Shown: positions 15,967 to 24,473 of the stretch, in pieces
How the letters are laid out: each line of letters starts with the position of its first letter
How positions within the stretch are numbered: position 1 is the stretch's first letter
From: JBDNJM01 sp041687755
GTDB taxonomy: Bacteria; Planctomycetota; UBA1135; GCA-002686595
Assembly (NCBI GenBank): GCA_041687755.1
Contig: JBDNJM010000175.1
Span: 1-26,550 of the forward strand
Direction of reading: 5' to 3'
DNA: 26,550 bases
Position numbers and translations under genes: made by a program
The notes under the pieces: generated by a model
Seen by the model: only the letters and a program-made list of their open reading frames with translations
The model's database searches: none
What the model was told of the DNA's origin: nothing

Positions 15967-17023
15967 GGCCCGGTACCTCGAGCGCCTCGCCGGCCCGCGG
16001 GGTGAGGAACACCTCGGGCGACACGCCGCGCTCGATCAGCGCGGCCTCCAAATCGTCGTAGGCCTGCTGGCGCCCGTCGTCGGCCAGCTGGAAGCAGCCC
16101 GCGTGGATGGCCACGCTCGTCGCCGCGCCCAGAACCTCGTGCGCGCGCACGGCCTCCGCCGGGTCCATGTGCACCGGGGACATGAACCACCGCGGCAGAT
16201 AGGCGCCGATCGGCAAGAGCGCGAGCCGCGGGGCGCCCAGCCGCTCAGCGGTTTTCGCGAGGTGTGCCCCAAAGCCGCTGTCCCCGCCGAAGTAGATCGA
16301 TCCGCCGGGGTCCTCGATCACCCACCCGCACCACAGGGTCGCGTTGCGGTCGAAGGTGCCGCGCCCCGAGAAGTGCCGCACTGGCACGCAGTGCAGGCGC
16401 CGGCCGTCGAGCTCCGCCGCGGCCCACCAGTCGAGCTCGCGCACCTCGCCCTCGATGCCCCAAGCTCTGAGCTGGGCGCGCAGGCCCAGCGGCACGAAGA
16501 ACACGGGCGCGTGCAGTGCATCGAGTTCGCGCAGGCTGTCGCGATCCAGGTGGTCGTAGTGGTTGTGGCTCAGGACGACGGCGTCGATCGGCGGCAGCTC
16601 GCCCAGAGTCAGCCCCGGCGCGGTGAAGCGCGCGGGCCCGGCGAACTGCACGGGCGAGGCGCGCTCGGACCAGATGGGATCGGTCAGCAGGTTCAGGCCC
16701 GCGACCTGGACCAGCACCGTCGAGTGCCCGACCATCGTCACCCGCAGCGTGTCGCCCTCGACCCGCTCGGGCACCGCCTCGGCCGGCACCGGTAGCTCCG
16801 CCGGAAAGTCGCCCTTGTCCCGAGTTGCCATCCAGCGCAGCACCGTCCGCGCGTCGGTGTGCCCGGTCGGCTCCGCGTTCTGGAAGCGCCGCCCGTCGAA
16901 GTGCTCGCTCACGGGACCCTCCCAGCGCGGACCCGAGTACCTCCAACCGAGCCCCACGAGCCCGCCCGCGAGCAGCAGCACGACCAGCAGCCCCCAACCC
17001 AAGATTCGGCGTCGTCGCGACAT
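15938..17023 (-). CDS. Membrane-anchored MBL-fold metallo-hydrolase, NAPE-PLD/RomA-like
   Basis: 361 residues. MSRRRRILGWGLLVVLLLAG is an N-terminal signal anchor, so the enzyme likely faces outward. The metallo-beta-lactamase fold is clear: VGHSTVLVQVAGLNLLTDP (98-116), the metal-binding HNHYDHLD (153-160), PVRHFSGRGTFD (214-225), YFGGDSG (244-250) with the bridging Asp, and LLPIGAYLPRWFMSPVHMDP (269-288). These are hallmarks of the branch that includes N-acyl-phosphatidylethanolamine phospholipase D and bacterial RomA-like proteins. A phosphodiester or lipid substrate is inferred from that branch. The ATG at the RRRR-hydrophobic segment was chosen; an upstream in-frame extension looks non-coding. 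It is convergent with the propeller gene (29-nt overlap) and divergent from the sigma-fusion gene. Confidence 0.88.
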   Translation of the reverse strand: MSRRRRILGWGLLVVLLLAGGLVGLGWRYSGPRWEGPVSEHFDGRRFQNAEPTGHTDARTVLRWMATRDKGDFPAELPVPAEAVPERVEGDTLRVTMVGHSTVLVQVAGLNLLTDPIWSERASPVQFAGPARFTAPGLTLGELPPIDAVVLSHNHYDHLDRDSLRELDALHAPVFFVPLGLRAQLRAWGIEGEVRELDWWAAAELDGRRLHCVPVRHFSGRGTFDRNATLWCGWVIEDPGGSIYFGGDSGFGAHLAKTAERLGAPRLALLPIGAYLPRWFMSPVHMDPAEAVRAHEVLGAATSVAIHAGCFQLADDGRQQAYDDLEAALIERGVSPEVFLTPRAGEALEVPGLRRLESSRR

Positions 17024-17325
17024 GGTGGCAGGCTCTCCCCGGGCCAAAGCCCCGGTCGCAACCCTTCCTGTCGTTCTTGTAGCGTCCTCCGGCCCCGTTT
17101 CCGCCCCGTTCCCTTCGGGAACCTCCCACAAGCGTCCAGGTTCCCGAGAACGCCACCGAGGTCGTCCTCCTGCGCCGCGACGAGATTACCGCCCGTGCTG
17201 CGCTCGAGCCTGCCTCCGGGTCTCTCGGGCCGCCGGAACCGGCGCCGAGCAGCGCTCCCGCGGCCACCGGAGAAGTTTCGGCAAACTCGGCGTCCACGAT
17301 CCGGAGCGCCCGGGGTGGACCGGGC
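17024..17325. other. Divergent intergenic region, metallo-hydrolase and sigma-fusion genes
   Basis: About 300 bp separate the two divergent starts. The stretch around 17080-17200 probably carries both promoters, but I recognise no operator, convincing promoter hexamers, RNA gene or supported small coding region. Confidence 0.4.
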
Positions 17326-19962
17326 ATGATGCACGCCCAGCCCATGCTCAGCTCGGACCTGCTCCTCGAACGCATCGACGGCGTGCGCCGCCTCGCCCGC
17401 CAGCTCGTGCGCGACGCTGCCGACGCGGACGACCTCGTCAGCGAGGTCGTGACGGCGGCGATCGAACGCCCCACTCCCGTCGTCGGCGATCCCGGCGGCT
17501 GGATCTTCACCGTCCTGCGCAATCGGGCGCGGAACCTGGCGCGCTCTTCGAGCCGTCGCGCCGCCCGGGAGGCCGCGGCGGCGCGCCCCGAGGGGCAGCC
17601 CGACCAGGCGGGCACGGCGGAGGCCGTCGAACGTTACCGAAGCGTCGTCGGGGCCGTGGGCGAACTGGACGAGCCGTACGCGACGGTCGTCTACCTGCGC
17701 TACTTTGAAGAACTAAAGCCAGCGGCCATCGCCCGTCGCACCGGCGCGAGCGTCGAGACCGTCAAGAAGCAGCTGGTGCGCGGCAAGCTCCAGCTGCGGG
17801 TACGCCTGGAGAACGAGTTTGGCGGCGACGGACGCTGGGCCGTCGCCCTGTTGCCTGTGGCGGGCGCTGACGTACTGCGCGGCGCGGGCGCGACGAGTTT
17901 TATGCTCTACGCGGCAGCCGCGGTCCTCGCCGTCGGTGGCGTGTCGTTCGCCCTTGTCGATGGAGCGCTAGACGATCCCCAACGATCGGAGTCGATGGGA
18001 GCCAACGTCGTTCTGGATGAAGCCGGCGATGCTGCGCGTTCCGCCGCGCCTGACCTGGCGCCGGTTGCGGCTGCCGCGGTCGAGTCAGCAGAGCCCTCAC
18101 CTGAGCTCCAGCAGCGCACGTCCGTGGCCGGATCGGAGCCCGCAGCGGCTCCGGCTCGCGCGACGGTCCTCGCGCTCGTGATCGACGAGAACGGCGATCC
18201 GCTGCCCACCACCTCAATCGAGTGGACGACCGAGAACTTCGGCGACTGGATGGGCTCCGCCGCGCTGCAGCACTCGCCCGGCAGCGCAATCGACCGCGCG
18301 CAGCGCCTCTGGACTCTTCAAACCGACGAGCGGGGCCGACTGATCCTCGACGCCGACAAGGCCGGGCGCGCGAAGTTCGACCATCACGACCTGGCCCGCG
18401 GCGACTGGTCCGTCCCCAACCGCGATCGCCTGGTCCTGTGGGGCTGGCACAACAACGACTTCAGCGGCGAGAAACCGCTGATCCTCGTCGCCTATCCCGC
18501 GGTCGAGCTTGGCGGCATCGTCGTCGACTCCGCCGGCCGGCCCGCTGCGGAGGCCAACTTCCTGGTGGACGGGGTCGTCGGCGCGAGTTCGGACGGCCTC
18601 CAGGGGCACCTCCCGGAGGGCCTGCAGTTCTCTCCGCGGTCGGGGCAAACCGCTGTGGACGGCACCTTCTCTGGACTGCTCGTTCCGCGCCACCCCGACT
18701 TTCGTCTGGCAGTGAGCGCCGACGGTCCGGTCTTCGCCCATCCCGAGACTCCGAACCGCTCCACCAACGACCTGCGCATCGAGCTCGATGGCGAACTGCC
18801 CTCCGCTGCACCGATGATCGTGGGGCGAGTTCTCGAAGCCTCGGGGCGACCGGCCGAGCGCGCCGAGGTGCGCTTCGGGTACTACGAGGCGCGCACCGAC
18901 GCGGACGGCCGCTTCGAGCTGGAGGTGGAGAGCCTCAACCTCGGCGACCGACTTGGCGCACGCAGCCTGCGCGACGGACGGTTCGTCGTGGACCCCGCCA
19001 TCGATCGGCGCGCGCTACAGAGCAGCGAGGGCCCGCTCGAGGTCGAGCTGACCCTCCCCGAGCGGCTCCTGAGCCTCTCCGGAAGACTGCTGACCTCCGC
19101 TGGAGAGCCGGCCGCCGGGTTCGATGTCGGCCTGATCAACCCGACCCCCATGGGTCCTCTCTCCGGCTCGTTCGAAGCGACGCGACCCAGGGACGAACGC
19201 GGCTCGAGCTTTCGCACCGACGCCCAAGGACGCTTCGAGCTGCCGCGCCTCGCAGATCGGGCCTACGACCTGCGGTTCCTTGAACCCGGCTCCATGCGCT
19301 ATTCGGTCGTCCGCGAGGTGACGGCCGCGCCGCACGAGCGCACGTTCTACCTCGAAGCCCCACGCCCCCAACGCATTGCCGGTCAAGTGCGTGATTTCCG
19401 CGGCACCCCCCTCGCCGGGGTCGAGGTCCTGCCGGGCCTGATGCGCTCCAACTCGAACGACGTGCTGGTCCCCGCCGGCGCGCCGGTCGCCGTCACCGAC
19501 GCCGAGGGCCGTTTCGACCTCGGGCTGCTGGATCCCGCGGGCCTGGGGCTCCTCGCGCGGCTCCCGGACCCGCTCGATCCGCCCATGGTCTCGCACGACC
19601 TCGCCGACTCGAGCACCCTCGCTGAAGTCGAGCTGACGCTCACCCGGACAGCGTGGGTCGAGCTGCGGATCCCCGCGCGCGAGGGCTCCGAGCTGGCCGC
19701 GGACACCTACGAGCGGATCGAGTTCCTCGACGCTGCGGGACAGCCCCTGCAGACCCGGCCGGCGGTACCCGGCGCCAACTATCCCGACATGCGCCACGAC
19801 CCCGCGAAGCTCGGGCAGACTCCACGCCTGCGCGTTCCGGAGAGTGCGGTGGAAGTTGTCTGGTACCGCTCGCGCTTCGGGATGCTCACGCCCGACGCGG
19901 AGATCCTGGCCCGCGAGCCCGTTGCGCCGGATCCGGATCGCGAAGTCGTGATCACGCTCTGA
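17326..19962 (+). CDS. ECF sigma factor fused to a membrane helix and beta-sandwich repeats
   Basis: 878 residues in one frame. Residues 11-80 are sigma region 2 (DLVSEVVTAAIE, GWIFTVLRNRARNLARSSSR). Residues about 100-162 are region 4 with the helix-turn-helix VYLRYFEELKPAAIARRTGA and SVETVKKQL. After a linker, SFMLYAAAAVLAVGGVSFAL (191-210) is a single transmembrane helix, followed by a disordered acidic stretch (215-275). The remaining 600 residues contain at least five carboxypeptidase-regulatory-like beta-sandwich repeats, each with a G-x-V-x-D-x-x-G-x-P-x-x-x-A start and a D-A-x-G-R-F-x-L end: about 280-365, 394-485, 497-580, 583-676 and 683-770. With the N-terminus inside, the sigma domain is tethered at the membrane and the repeats face out. 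It could sense surface ligands or stress directly; release by proteolysis would be needed for a free sigma factor. No separate anti-sigma gene is adjacent. Confidence 0.85.
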   Translation: MMHAQPMLSSDLLLERIDGVRRLARQLVRDAADADDLVSEVVTAAIERPTPVVGDPGGWIFTVLRNRARNLARSSSRRAAREAAAARPEGQPDQAGTAEAVERYRSVVGAVGELDEPYATVVYLRYFEELKPAAIARRTGASVETVKKQLVRGKLQLRVRLENEFGGDGRWAVALLPVAGADVLRGAGATSFMLYAAAAVLAVGGVSFALVDGALDDPQRSESMGANVVLDEAGDAARSAAPDLAPVAAAAVESAEPSPELQQRTSVAGSEPAAAPARATVLALVIDENGDPLPTTSIEWTTENFGDWMGSAALQHSPGSAIDRAQRLWTLQTDERGRLILDADKAGRAKFDHHDLARGDWSVPNRDRLVLWGWHNNDFSGEKPLILVAYPAVELGGIVVDSAGRPAAEANFLVDGVVGASSDGLQGHLPEGLQFSPRSGQTAVDGTFSGLLVPRHPDFRLAVSADGPVFAHPETPNRSTNDLRIELDGELPSAAPMIVGRVLEASGRPAERAEVRFGYYEARTDADGRFELEVESLNLGDRLGARSLRDGRFVVDPAIDRRALQSSEGPLEVELTLPERLLSLSGRLLTSAGEPAAGFDVGLINPTPMGPLSGSFEATRPRDERGSSFRTDAQGRFELPRLADRAYDLRFLEPGSMRYSVVREVTAAPHERTFYLEAPRPQRIAGQVRDFRGTPLAGVEVLPGLMRSNSNDVLVPAGAPVAVTDAEGRFDLGLLDPAGLGLLARLPDPLDPPMVSHDLADSSTLAEVELTLTRTAWVELRIPAREGSELAADTYERIEFLDAAGQPLQTRPAVPGANYPDMRHDPAKLGQTPRLRVPESAVEVVWYRSRFGMLTPDAEILAREPVAPDPDREVVITL

Positions 19963-19993
19963 TTCGGTGGGGCCGGCCGGGGTCAGAGCGATC
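19950..19993 (+). terminator. Stem-loop over the stop codon of the sigma-fusion gene
   Basis: CGCTCTGA (19955-19962, including the TGA stop) pairs perfectly with TCAGAGCG (19983-19990). Beyond a 2-nt bulge, GAT (19950-19952) pairs with ATC (19991-19993). The 20-nt loop contains the palindrome GGCCGGCC. Position fits a terminator or mRNA 3' stabiliser, but there is no T-run. Confidence 0.35.
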
Positions 19994-20224
19994 CAGCACG
20001 AGGCCGTCCCCGTCCCTGCTCGGGGGCGCGGACTCCGGAGGCCGCCGTCGGGCCGCCGGCGCCGTCTTAAACGGCCCTGAAGGGCCAGAGGCCCGTTCGA
20101 GGGGCCCGCGGGTCCTGAAAGAGAGGGGACGGAAGGCCTGCAAGGTAAGGCCCGGAGTGCTCGCCCGAGGCAAGAGGGCGTACGCTCTAAGAGCCGCCAT
20201 CGTAGCGGCACCTGTCCGGGCCCC

Positions 20225-21571
20225 ATGATCGGTGGCCCCCACGACCAGCGACTCACCATGATCCTCTTCAACGCCTCCCTTCCCGCGCGCTCGACCGCCG
20301 CCCGCCTGCTCACCACCGCCTGCGCCTTCGGCGCCTTGACCCTCGGGATTGCCGGGGCCCAAGAGCCCAAGGCTCCCGCCGCGGGCCAGGATCCCGTTAG
20401 CGAGGCCATGAAGCAGGAACAACCCGCCATTGATCCCGCGGTGCTGGAGCTGCGCACGCTCATCAAGGAAGGCGAGCTCACCAACGAAGCGGCGCGGCTC
20501 AGGTACGACGCAACGATCGCGCAGAACTCAGCCCTAATTGCAGGGCTCGCTGAGCGCTACGCCGGAGAGCCCGAGAAGCTCAAGGCCGCCGTCAAGGCCG
20601 GTAGCATGACGGCCGAGGAGGCACTCGCCAAGCGCGAGGCCCTCTCCAACGAGCTGCAGGGAATCGCGTTCTACGTCGAGGTCCTCCAGCTCTCGATGGA
20701 CGAGGCGCGCATCCGGGCCGGCGTCGAGTCGGGCAGCATCAGCGAGGCGGACGGCAAAGCGAGGTTTGCCGCCCTCCAGGACGATCGGTGGGTTGCCAAG
20801 TTCATCGCCAGCCTCGAGCTGCAGCCGAAGCTGGCCAAGACGGTGCAGACCATGCTGGAGCGCCGTGCGAAGCAGGGTCCGGAATCCAGCAACGAGACCG
20901 CCTGGTTCGGCAAGTTGCTCACCGCGAAGGGCCTGACACCAGAGCAGGTCCTGCGCATCGAGGCCGCGGCCGTGAAGCTGGCGCAGACTGAAGGCCAGCC
21001 CGCTCAAAGTTCCGAGGACGCCTGGATGGACGGCGTCGCGGAGCGACTGACGGCGGCAGGCCTGAGCGACGCGCAGCTCAAGGTCGCCATACAGGTCCTC
21101 CCGCGCGTGATGGACGAGGCTAAACAAGAGGGCGCGGAGTTCGAGCTCGACCCGCGCATTGCCCAACACATGACCGAGGGCGGCCTGACGGCCAAGCAGA
21201 TCCAACTCGTCGCGGGACTCACCCACCGCCTCGCTATGACGCCGGCCATCGCCGAGGCCAAGGGCGCAGGACGGGGCGCTGAAGAGGGCGCAGGCAAGGA
21301 CGGGGTCGCAGAGCTCATGAAGCGACTCGGCCTCTCCGCGGATGCTGCTGACGCGATCAAGGACGAACTCACCGCCAGCGGCCTGACGGCTGAGCAAGTC
21401 AAGGGCTCGTTCGCGGGACTCACGCGCGTCATCCCGGCGATTCAAGCGGACCCGGAGGGCTGGACCCTCGATCCCAACGTGAAGGCGTACTTCACGGACG
21501 AACTCGGCCTGAACCAGGCGCAGCTAGGAAAGCTCGTCAAGCTGGCGCAGGCCGCGGCCAAGAAGGGCTGA
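20225..21571 (+). CDS. Stand-alone copy of the M56 sensor C-terminal domain, secreted helical-repeat protein
   Basis: 448 residues, homologous along its whole length to residues 291 onward of the M56 protein encoded 2 kb downstream; even the start ATG corresponds to Met291 there (MIGGPHDQRLTMIL versus MNGGSLNNRLTMIL). The segment that is the last membrane helix in the sensor (AARLLTTACAFGALTLGIAGA, about 25-45) becomes a signal peptide or anchor here, with likely cleavage at AGA-Q46. The rest is helical, with two repeat styles: G-x-[LMI]-[TS]-x-E-x-A units near the N-terminus (GELTNEAARLRYDA, GSMTAEEALAKREA, GSISEADGKARFAA) and GLTxEQ units of about 50 residues after 215 (KGLTPEQ, AGLSDAQ, GGLTAKQ, SGLTAEQ, LGLNQAQ). 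No catalytic motif is seen. It has no BlaI-type operator upstream. It may compete for, or deliver, whatever the sensor's outer domain binds; this is inference. Confidence 0.75.
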   Translation: MIGGPHDQRLTMILFNASLPARSTAARLLTTACAFGALTLGIAGAQEPKAPAAGQDPVSEAMKQEQPAIDPAVLELRTLIKEGELTNEAARLRYDATIAQNSALIAGLAERYAGEPEKLKAAVKAGSMTAEEALAKREALSNELQGIAFYVEVLQLSMDEARIRAGVESGSISEADGKARFAALQDDRWVAKFIASLELQPKLAKTVQTMLERRAKQGPESSNETAWFGKLLTAKGLTPEQVLRIEAAAVKLAQTEGQPAQSSEDAWMDGVAERLTAAGLSDAQLKVAIQVLPRVMDEAKQEGAEFELDPRIAQHMTEGGLTAKQIQLVAGLTHRLAMTPAIAEAKGAGRGAEEGAGKDGVAELMKRLGLSADAADAIKDELTASGLTAEQVKGSFAGLTRVIPAIQADPEGWTLDPNVKAYFTDELGLNQAQLGKLVKLAQAAAKKG

Positions 21572-21989
21572 CCCGCGGGGCGCTGCGGGCTCGCCGAGAC
21601 CCAGCCGCAAGCGTGCCCTCCGAACGCCGCAAGCTGTGCGGAAACCGGCTCTTCCCGCCCCGAGAGACAGGATGCTGCGCGCATGGATTCTCATTCTGGG
21701 AGCGGCTGTCAAGAACTCGCGCGGCCTAGGCGAAGTGCCTGTCCGTTACCTTTGGGCCCATCCGCTAGCGTCTCTGGAGCGCTCGACGAGTCGGCGCGGC
21801 CGGCCTCCGGGTGATCCTCCTGGCCGGCTCCGTCGCTCCTGCGGGAGGACGGCAAGGAGGGCTGGATCGGGGCGCCGGTGCGCCACTCTAGGCCCCGAGG
21901 AGGCTTCCTCCACCTGTCCAGAAGCCTCCAGGCCCTGGCGGGGGTGCGCGGGCCCGGCTGCAACGAGACTGGAGGAATTAAGTTTGGGG

Positions 21990-22019
21990 TTGCCAATCGA
22001 CGACAAGATGTCGTAGGTT
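21990..22019 (+). promoter_or_regulatory. Probable blaI promoter
   Basis: TTGCCA (21990-21995) resembles a -35 hexamer, and TAGGTT (22014-22019), 18 bases on, a weak -10. The first operator lies between them, overlapping the start of the -10, and the second starts right after it, so bound repressor would block RNA polymerase. The region is visibly less GC-rich than the surrounding DNA. Confidence 0.45.
21999..22015. promoter_or_regulatory. BlaI-type operator 1
   Basis: GACGACAAGATGTCGTA: perfect 6-bp arms ACGACA and TGTCGT around the 3-bp centre AGA. This agrees with the TACGACA-n3-TGTCGTA style of BlaI/MecI-family operators. It sits 36 bp upstream of the repressor ATG, consistent with autoregulation. 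Confidence 0.8.
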
Positions 22020-22020
22020 C

Positions 22021-22037
22021 TACGACACAACGTCGTA
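22021..22037. promoter_or_regulatory. BlaI-type operator 2
   Basis: TACGACACAACGTCGTA: 7-bp arms TACGACA and CGTCGTA around CAA, with one mismatch from perfect symmetry. Its centre is 22 bp from that of operator 1, about two helical turns, so two repressor dimers would bind on the same face of the DNA. Confidence 0.8.
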
Positions 22038-22050
22038 CCCCCGCCCCCCA

Positions 22051-22440
22051 ATGGAACAAGCCCCCCTCGCCAACGCCGAGCTCGCCCTCATGGAGCAGCT
22101 CTGGATCGAGCAGCCGCGCACCGCGCGCGAGCTGCGTGAGTCCCTTTATCCGAACGCCGCCAAGGCCCAGCACGGGACGGTGCAACGGCTGCTCCAGCGG
22201 CTCGAAGAGAAGGGCTTCGTCGAGCACGACACGAGCCTCACCGCGCACCAGTTCAAAGCGCGGGTCACGAAGCAGGCCTACGCAAGCGGTCAACTCGAGA
22301 ACCTCACCGAGCGGCTCTCGGGCGGCTCGCTCGCGCCATTGATCACGCACCTAATCCAGGAGCGGCGCCTTTCGAAGACCGAGCTCGCAAAGCTGCGCAA
22401 GCTGCTCGATGCGCATCGGCCGAGCGGAGGCAAGCCGTGA
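22051..22440 (+). CDS. blaI: BlaI/MecI/CopY-family transcriptional repressor
   Basis: 129-residue winged-helix repressor. LANAELALMEQLWIEQPRTA (6-25), the recognition-helix region HGTVQRLLQRLEEKGFVEHD (41-60) and the C-terminal dimerisation part GGSLAPLITHLIQERRLSKT (90-109) fit BlaI/MecI in order and length. It should bind the two 17-bp palindromes just upstream and repress its own operon until the co-encoded M56 protease triggers its inactivation. The stop overlaps the GTG of the protease gene (GTGA), so the two are co-translated. No beta-lactamase or penicillin-binding protein gene is nearby; the name reflects the family only and a role in antibiotic response is not shown. Confidence 0.92.
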   Translation: MEQAPLANAELALMEQLWIEQPRTARELRESLYPNAAKAQHGTVQRLLQRLEEKGFVEHDTSLTAHQFKARVTKQAYASGQLENLTERLSGGSLAPLITHLIQERRLSKTELAKLRKLLDAHRPSGGKP

Positions 22441-24473
22441 GTGTTCTGCTGTTGGACGCCCTGCTCGGGAACCTCGTGGTCTCCACGGCTCTCGCCGCCG
22501 CCGCCCTGCTGATCCAGCGCGGGAACCGGCATCCGCGGCTCGCACACCTGCTGTGGGTGCTGGTCCTAGCCAAGCTGCTGACGCCGCCGGTGCTGCGCCT
22601 GCCCCTGATCGAGACGGTCGCCGCACCTGCGATGGCCTCCCGGGTCGAGGCTGTGGTCGCCTCCCCAGACTTGAAAGGCATGGCCTGGGAGCTGCAAGCG
22701 GGCGACGTTGGGACCGCAGTAGCTGCTGCGCCAGGAGCTGCCTGGAGTCTTGAGCAGCTAGCTGTCACCGCCCTCGTCCTGGGCAGCCTGATACTGGCCT
22801 TTTGGAGCCTAAAGCGCGTTCTCGCCTTCCATTCCCTGCTGCGCCAGGCGGCGCAACCGGCGCCCAGCCATGTCCAGCAGGAGGCCGAGCGCCTCGCCCG
22901 CGCACTCGGGCTGTCGCGCGCGCCAGCCATCGTCGTCACCGCTGCGCGCCTGTCCCCGCTCGTCTGGTGGATCGGCGGTGAAGTGCGCGTCGTGCTGCCT
23001 CGCGAACTCGTCAACGAGCTCGACCCCACAGACCTGCGCCACGTCCTCGCCCACGAACTCGCGCATGTGCGCCGCGGCGATCACCGGGTCCGCTGGGTCG
23101 AGTGGGCCACGGCGGTGGCCTTTTGGTGGAACCCGATCGCCTGGCTCGCGCGCCGCAACCTGCGCGCGAACGAAGAACTCTGCTGCGATGCGCTCGTGCT
23201 CGAGACGCTCAGCCCCGAACCCCGCGCCTACGCCCATTCGCTGCTGCTCGCAGCGGAATACCTCAGCTGTCCGACGCTCCGCCCCTCCGCCTTGGCCACG
23301 GCCTTCATGAACGGCGGCTCCCTCAACAATCGACTCACCATGATCCTCTCCAACGCCCCCCTTCCCGCCCGCTCGACCGCCGCACGCCTGCTGACCACCG
23401 CCTGCGCCCTAGGCGTCCTGACCGTGGGCATCGCCGGTGCCCAAGAGCGCAAGGCCCCCGCCGCGGGCCAAGACCCCGCGCGCGAGGCCCAAGCACAGAC
23501 CCAGCCCGCCACCAACCCCGCGGTCTTGGAGCTGCGCGCCCTGGTCGATCAAGGCGAACTCACTAAGGAGGCCGCGCGACTCACGTACAACGCCGCGCTC
23601 GCCCAAGACTCGCCCGTGATGGCAGCGCTCGCCCGGCGCAACGTCGGCGCCATTGAGAAAATCGCCGCCGCCGTGAAGGAAGGGCTCCTTACGGCAGATG
23701 AAGCAGCCGCCAAGCGCGAGGCCGTCGCCAAAGATTTGCAGGAAATCGCGTTCTGCGTCGAGATCCTCGAGCTCCCGATGGACGAGGCGCGCATCTGGGC
23801 CGGCATGGAGTCAGGCAGCATCAGCGAGGCCGACGGGAAGGCGAGGCTCGCCGCCATCGAAGCCGATCGCTGGGTGCCTAAGTTCCTCGCGAGCCTCGGG
23901 CTTCGGCCTGACCAGGTGCAGTTGGTACAGGCCGGTATGGAGCGCCGTGCGAAGCAGGGTCCTGAGCAGAGTCAGGATACAGTGTGGTTCGGCAAGTACC
24001 TCGTCGAGCAGGGCCTGACCGTCGAGCAGGTCCAGCGGGTCCAGTCCGCGGCCGTCAAGCTGGCAACGGTGAAGGCCGAGCGCGCGCAGGGCTCCGAGGA
24101 CGCCCGGATAGGCGGCATCAAAGAACGGCTCGCGGGGGCGGGCCTGAGCACCGCCCAGCTGGAAGTCGCCATGAAGGTGCTGCCGCGCGTGATGGCCGAG
24201 GCTAAAAGGGAGGGTGCTGAGTTCGAGCTGGACGCGCGCCTCATCCAGTTCATGACCGAGGGCGGCCTCACCGCCGAGCAGATCCAGCTGGTCGCCGAAA
24301 TCACCCAGCGCGTCGCCATGACGCCCGCCAAGTCCGAGGCTAAGGTCCGCGGGCAGGGCGCGGGCGATGAGCAGGACGAGTTGGCCGTGATTCTCGAGCG
24401 ACTCGGCCTCTCCGCGGAAGTCGCCGGCTGGATGAGAGACGAGCTCTCTGCCAACGGCCTGACCGCCGAGTAG
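22437..24473 (+). CDS. M56 (BlaR1-like) membrane metalloprotease sensor, shortened at the 3' end
   Basis: 678 residues. Membrane helices lie at about 8-27, 36-60, 108-126, 222-238 and 318-336. The zinc-protease motif HELAH (206-210) and the downstream EELCCDALVLE (246-256) with a third metal ligand are intact, so it should cleave. The partner is the repressor encoded by the overlapping upstream gene. The outer C-terminal part (from about 338) is a chain of helical repeats of two kinds (GELTKEAA, GLLTADEA, GSISEADG; then GLTVEQ, GLSTAQ, GGLTAEQ), not a penicillin-binding domain, so the signal is something other than classic BlaR1 beta-lactam sensing. Compared with the stand-alone copy upstream, translation stops early at a TAG inside the repeat reading NGLTAE-stop (SGLTAEQ in the copy), losing about 57 homologous residues. 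The GTG start is fixed by the 4-nt overlap. Confidence 0.85.
   Translation: MSVLLLDALLGNLVVSTALAAAALLIQRGNRHPRLAHLLWVLVLAKLLTPPVLRLPLIETVAAPAMASRVEAVVASPDLKGMAWELQAGDVGTAVAAAPGAAWSLEQLAVTALVLGSLILAFWSLKRVLAFHSLLRQAAQPAPSHVQQEAERLARALGLSRAPAIVVTAARLSPLVWWIGGEVRVVLPRELVNELDPTDLRHVLAHELAHVRRGDHRVRWVEWATAVAFWWNPIAWLARRNLRANEELCCDALVLETLSPEPRAYAHSLLLAAEYLSCPTLRPSALATAFMNGGSLNNRLTMILSNAPLPARSTAARLLTTACALGVLTVGIAGAQERKAPAAGQDPAREAQAQTQPATNPAVLELRALVDQGELTKEAARLTYNAALAQDSPVMAALARRNVGAIEKIAAAVKEGLLTADEAAAKREAVAKDLQEIAFCVEILELPMDEARIWAGMESGSISEADGKARLAAIEADRWVPKFLASLGLRPDQVQLVQAGMERRAKQGPEQSQDTVWFGKYLVEQGLTVEQVQRVQSAAVKLATVKAERAQGSEDARIGGIKERLAGAGLSTAQLEVAMKVLPRVMAEAKREGAEFELDARLIQFMTEGGLTAEQIQLVAEITQRVAMTPAKSEAKVRGQGAGDEQDELAVILERLGLSAEVAGWMRDELSANGLTAE

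Larger units (their letters stand above)
21572..22050. other. Intergenic region upstream of the BlaI repressor
   Basis: The first 20-25 bases after the upstream stop still match the sequence after the corresponding position of the M56 gene, so the duplication runs slightly past the coding region. The middle part (about 21600-21950) shows nothing I recognise. The last 60 bases hold a promoter candidate and two BlaI-type operators, listed separately. Confidence 0.5.

Noticed and set aside
16103..16795. 230-residue plus-strand frame opposite the metallo-hydrolase
   Set aside because: Antisense shadow; the minus-strand frame carries the complete metal-binding motif set.
22051..24473. Beta-lactam resistance operon
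   Set aside because: The repressor and protease families fit, but there is no beta-lactamase or penicillin-binding protein nearby, and the outer domain of the sensor is not a penicillin-binding domain.
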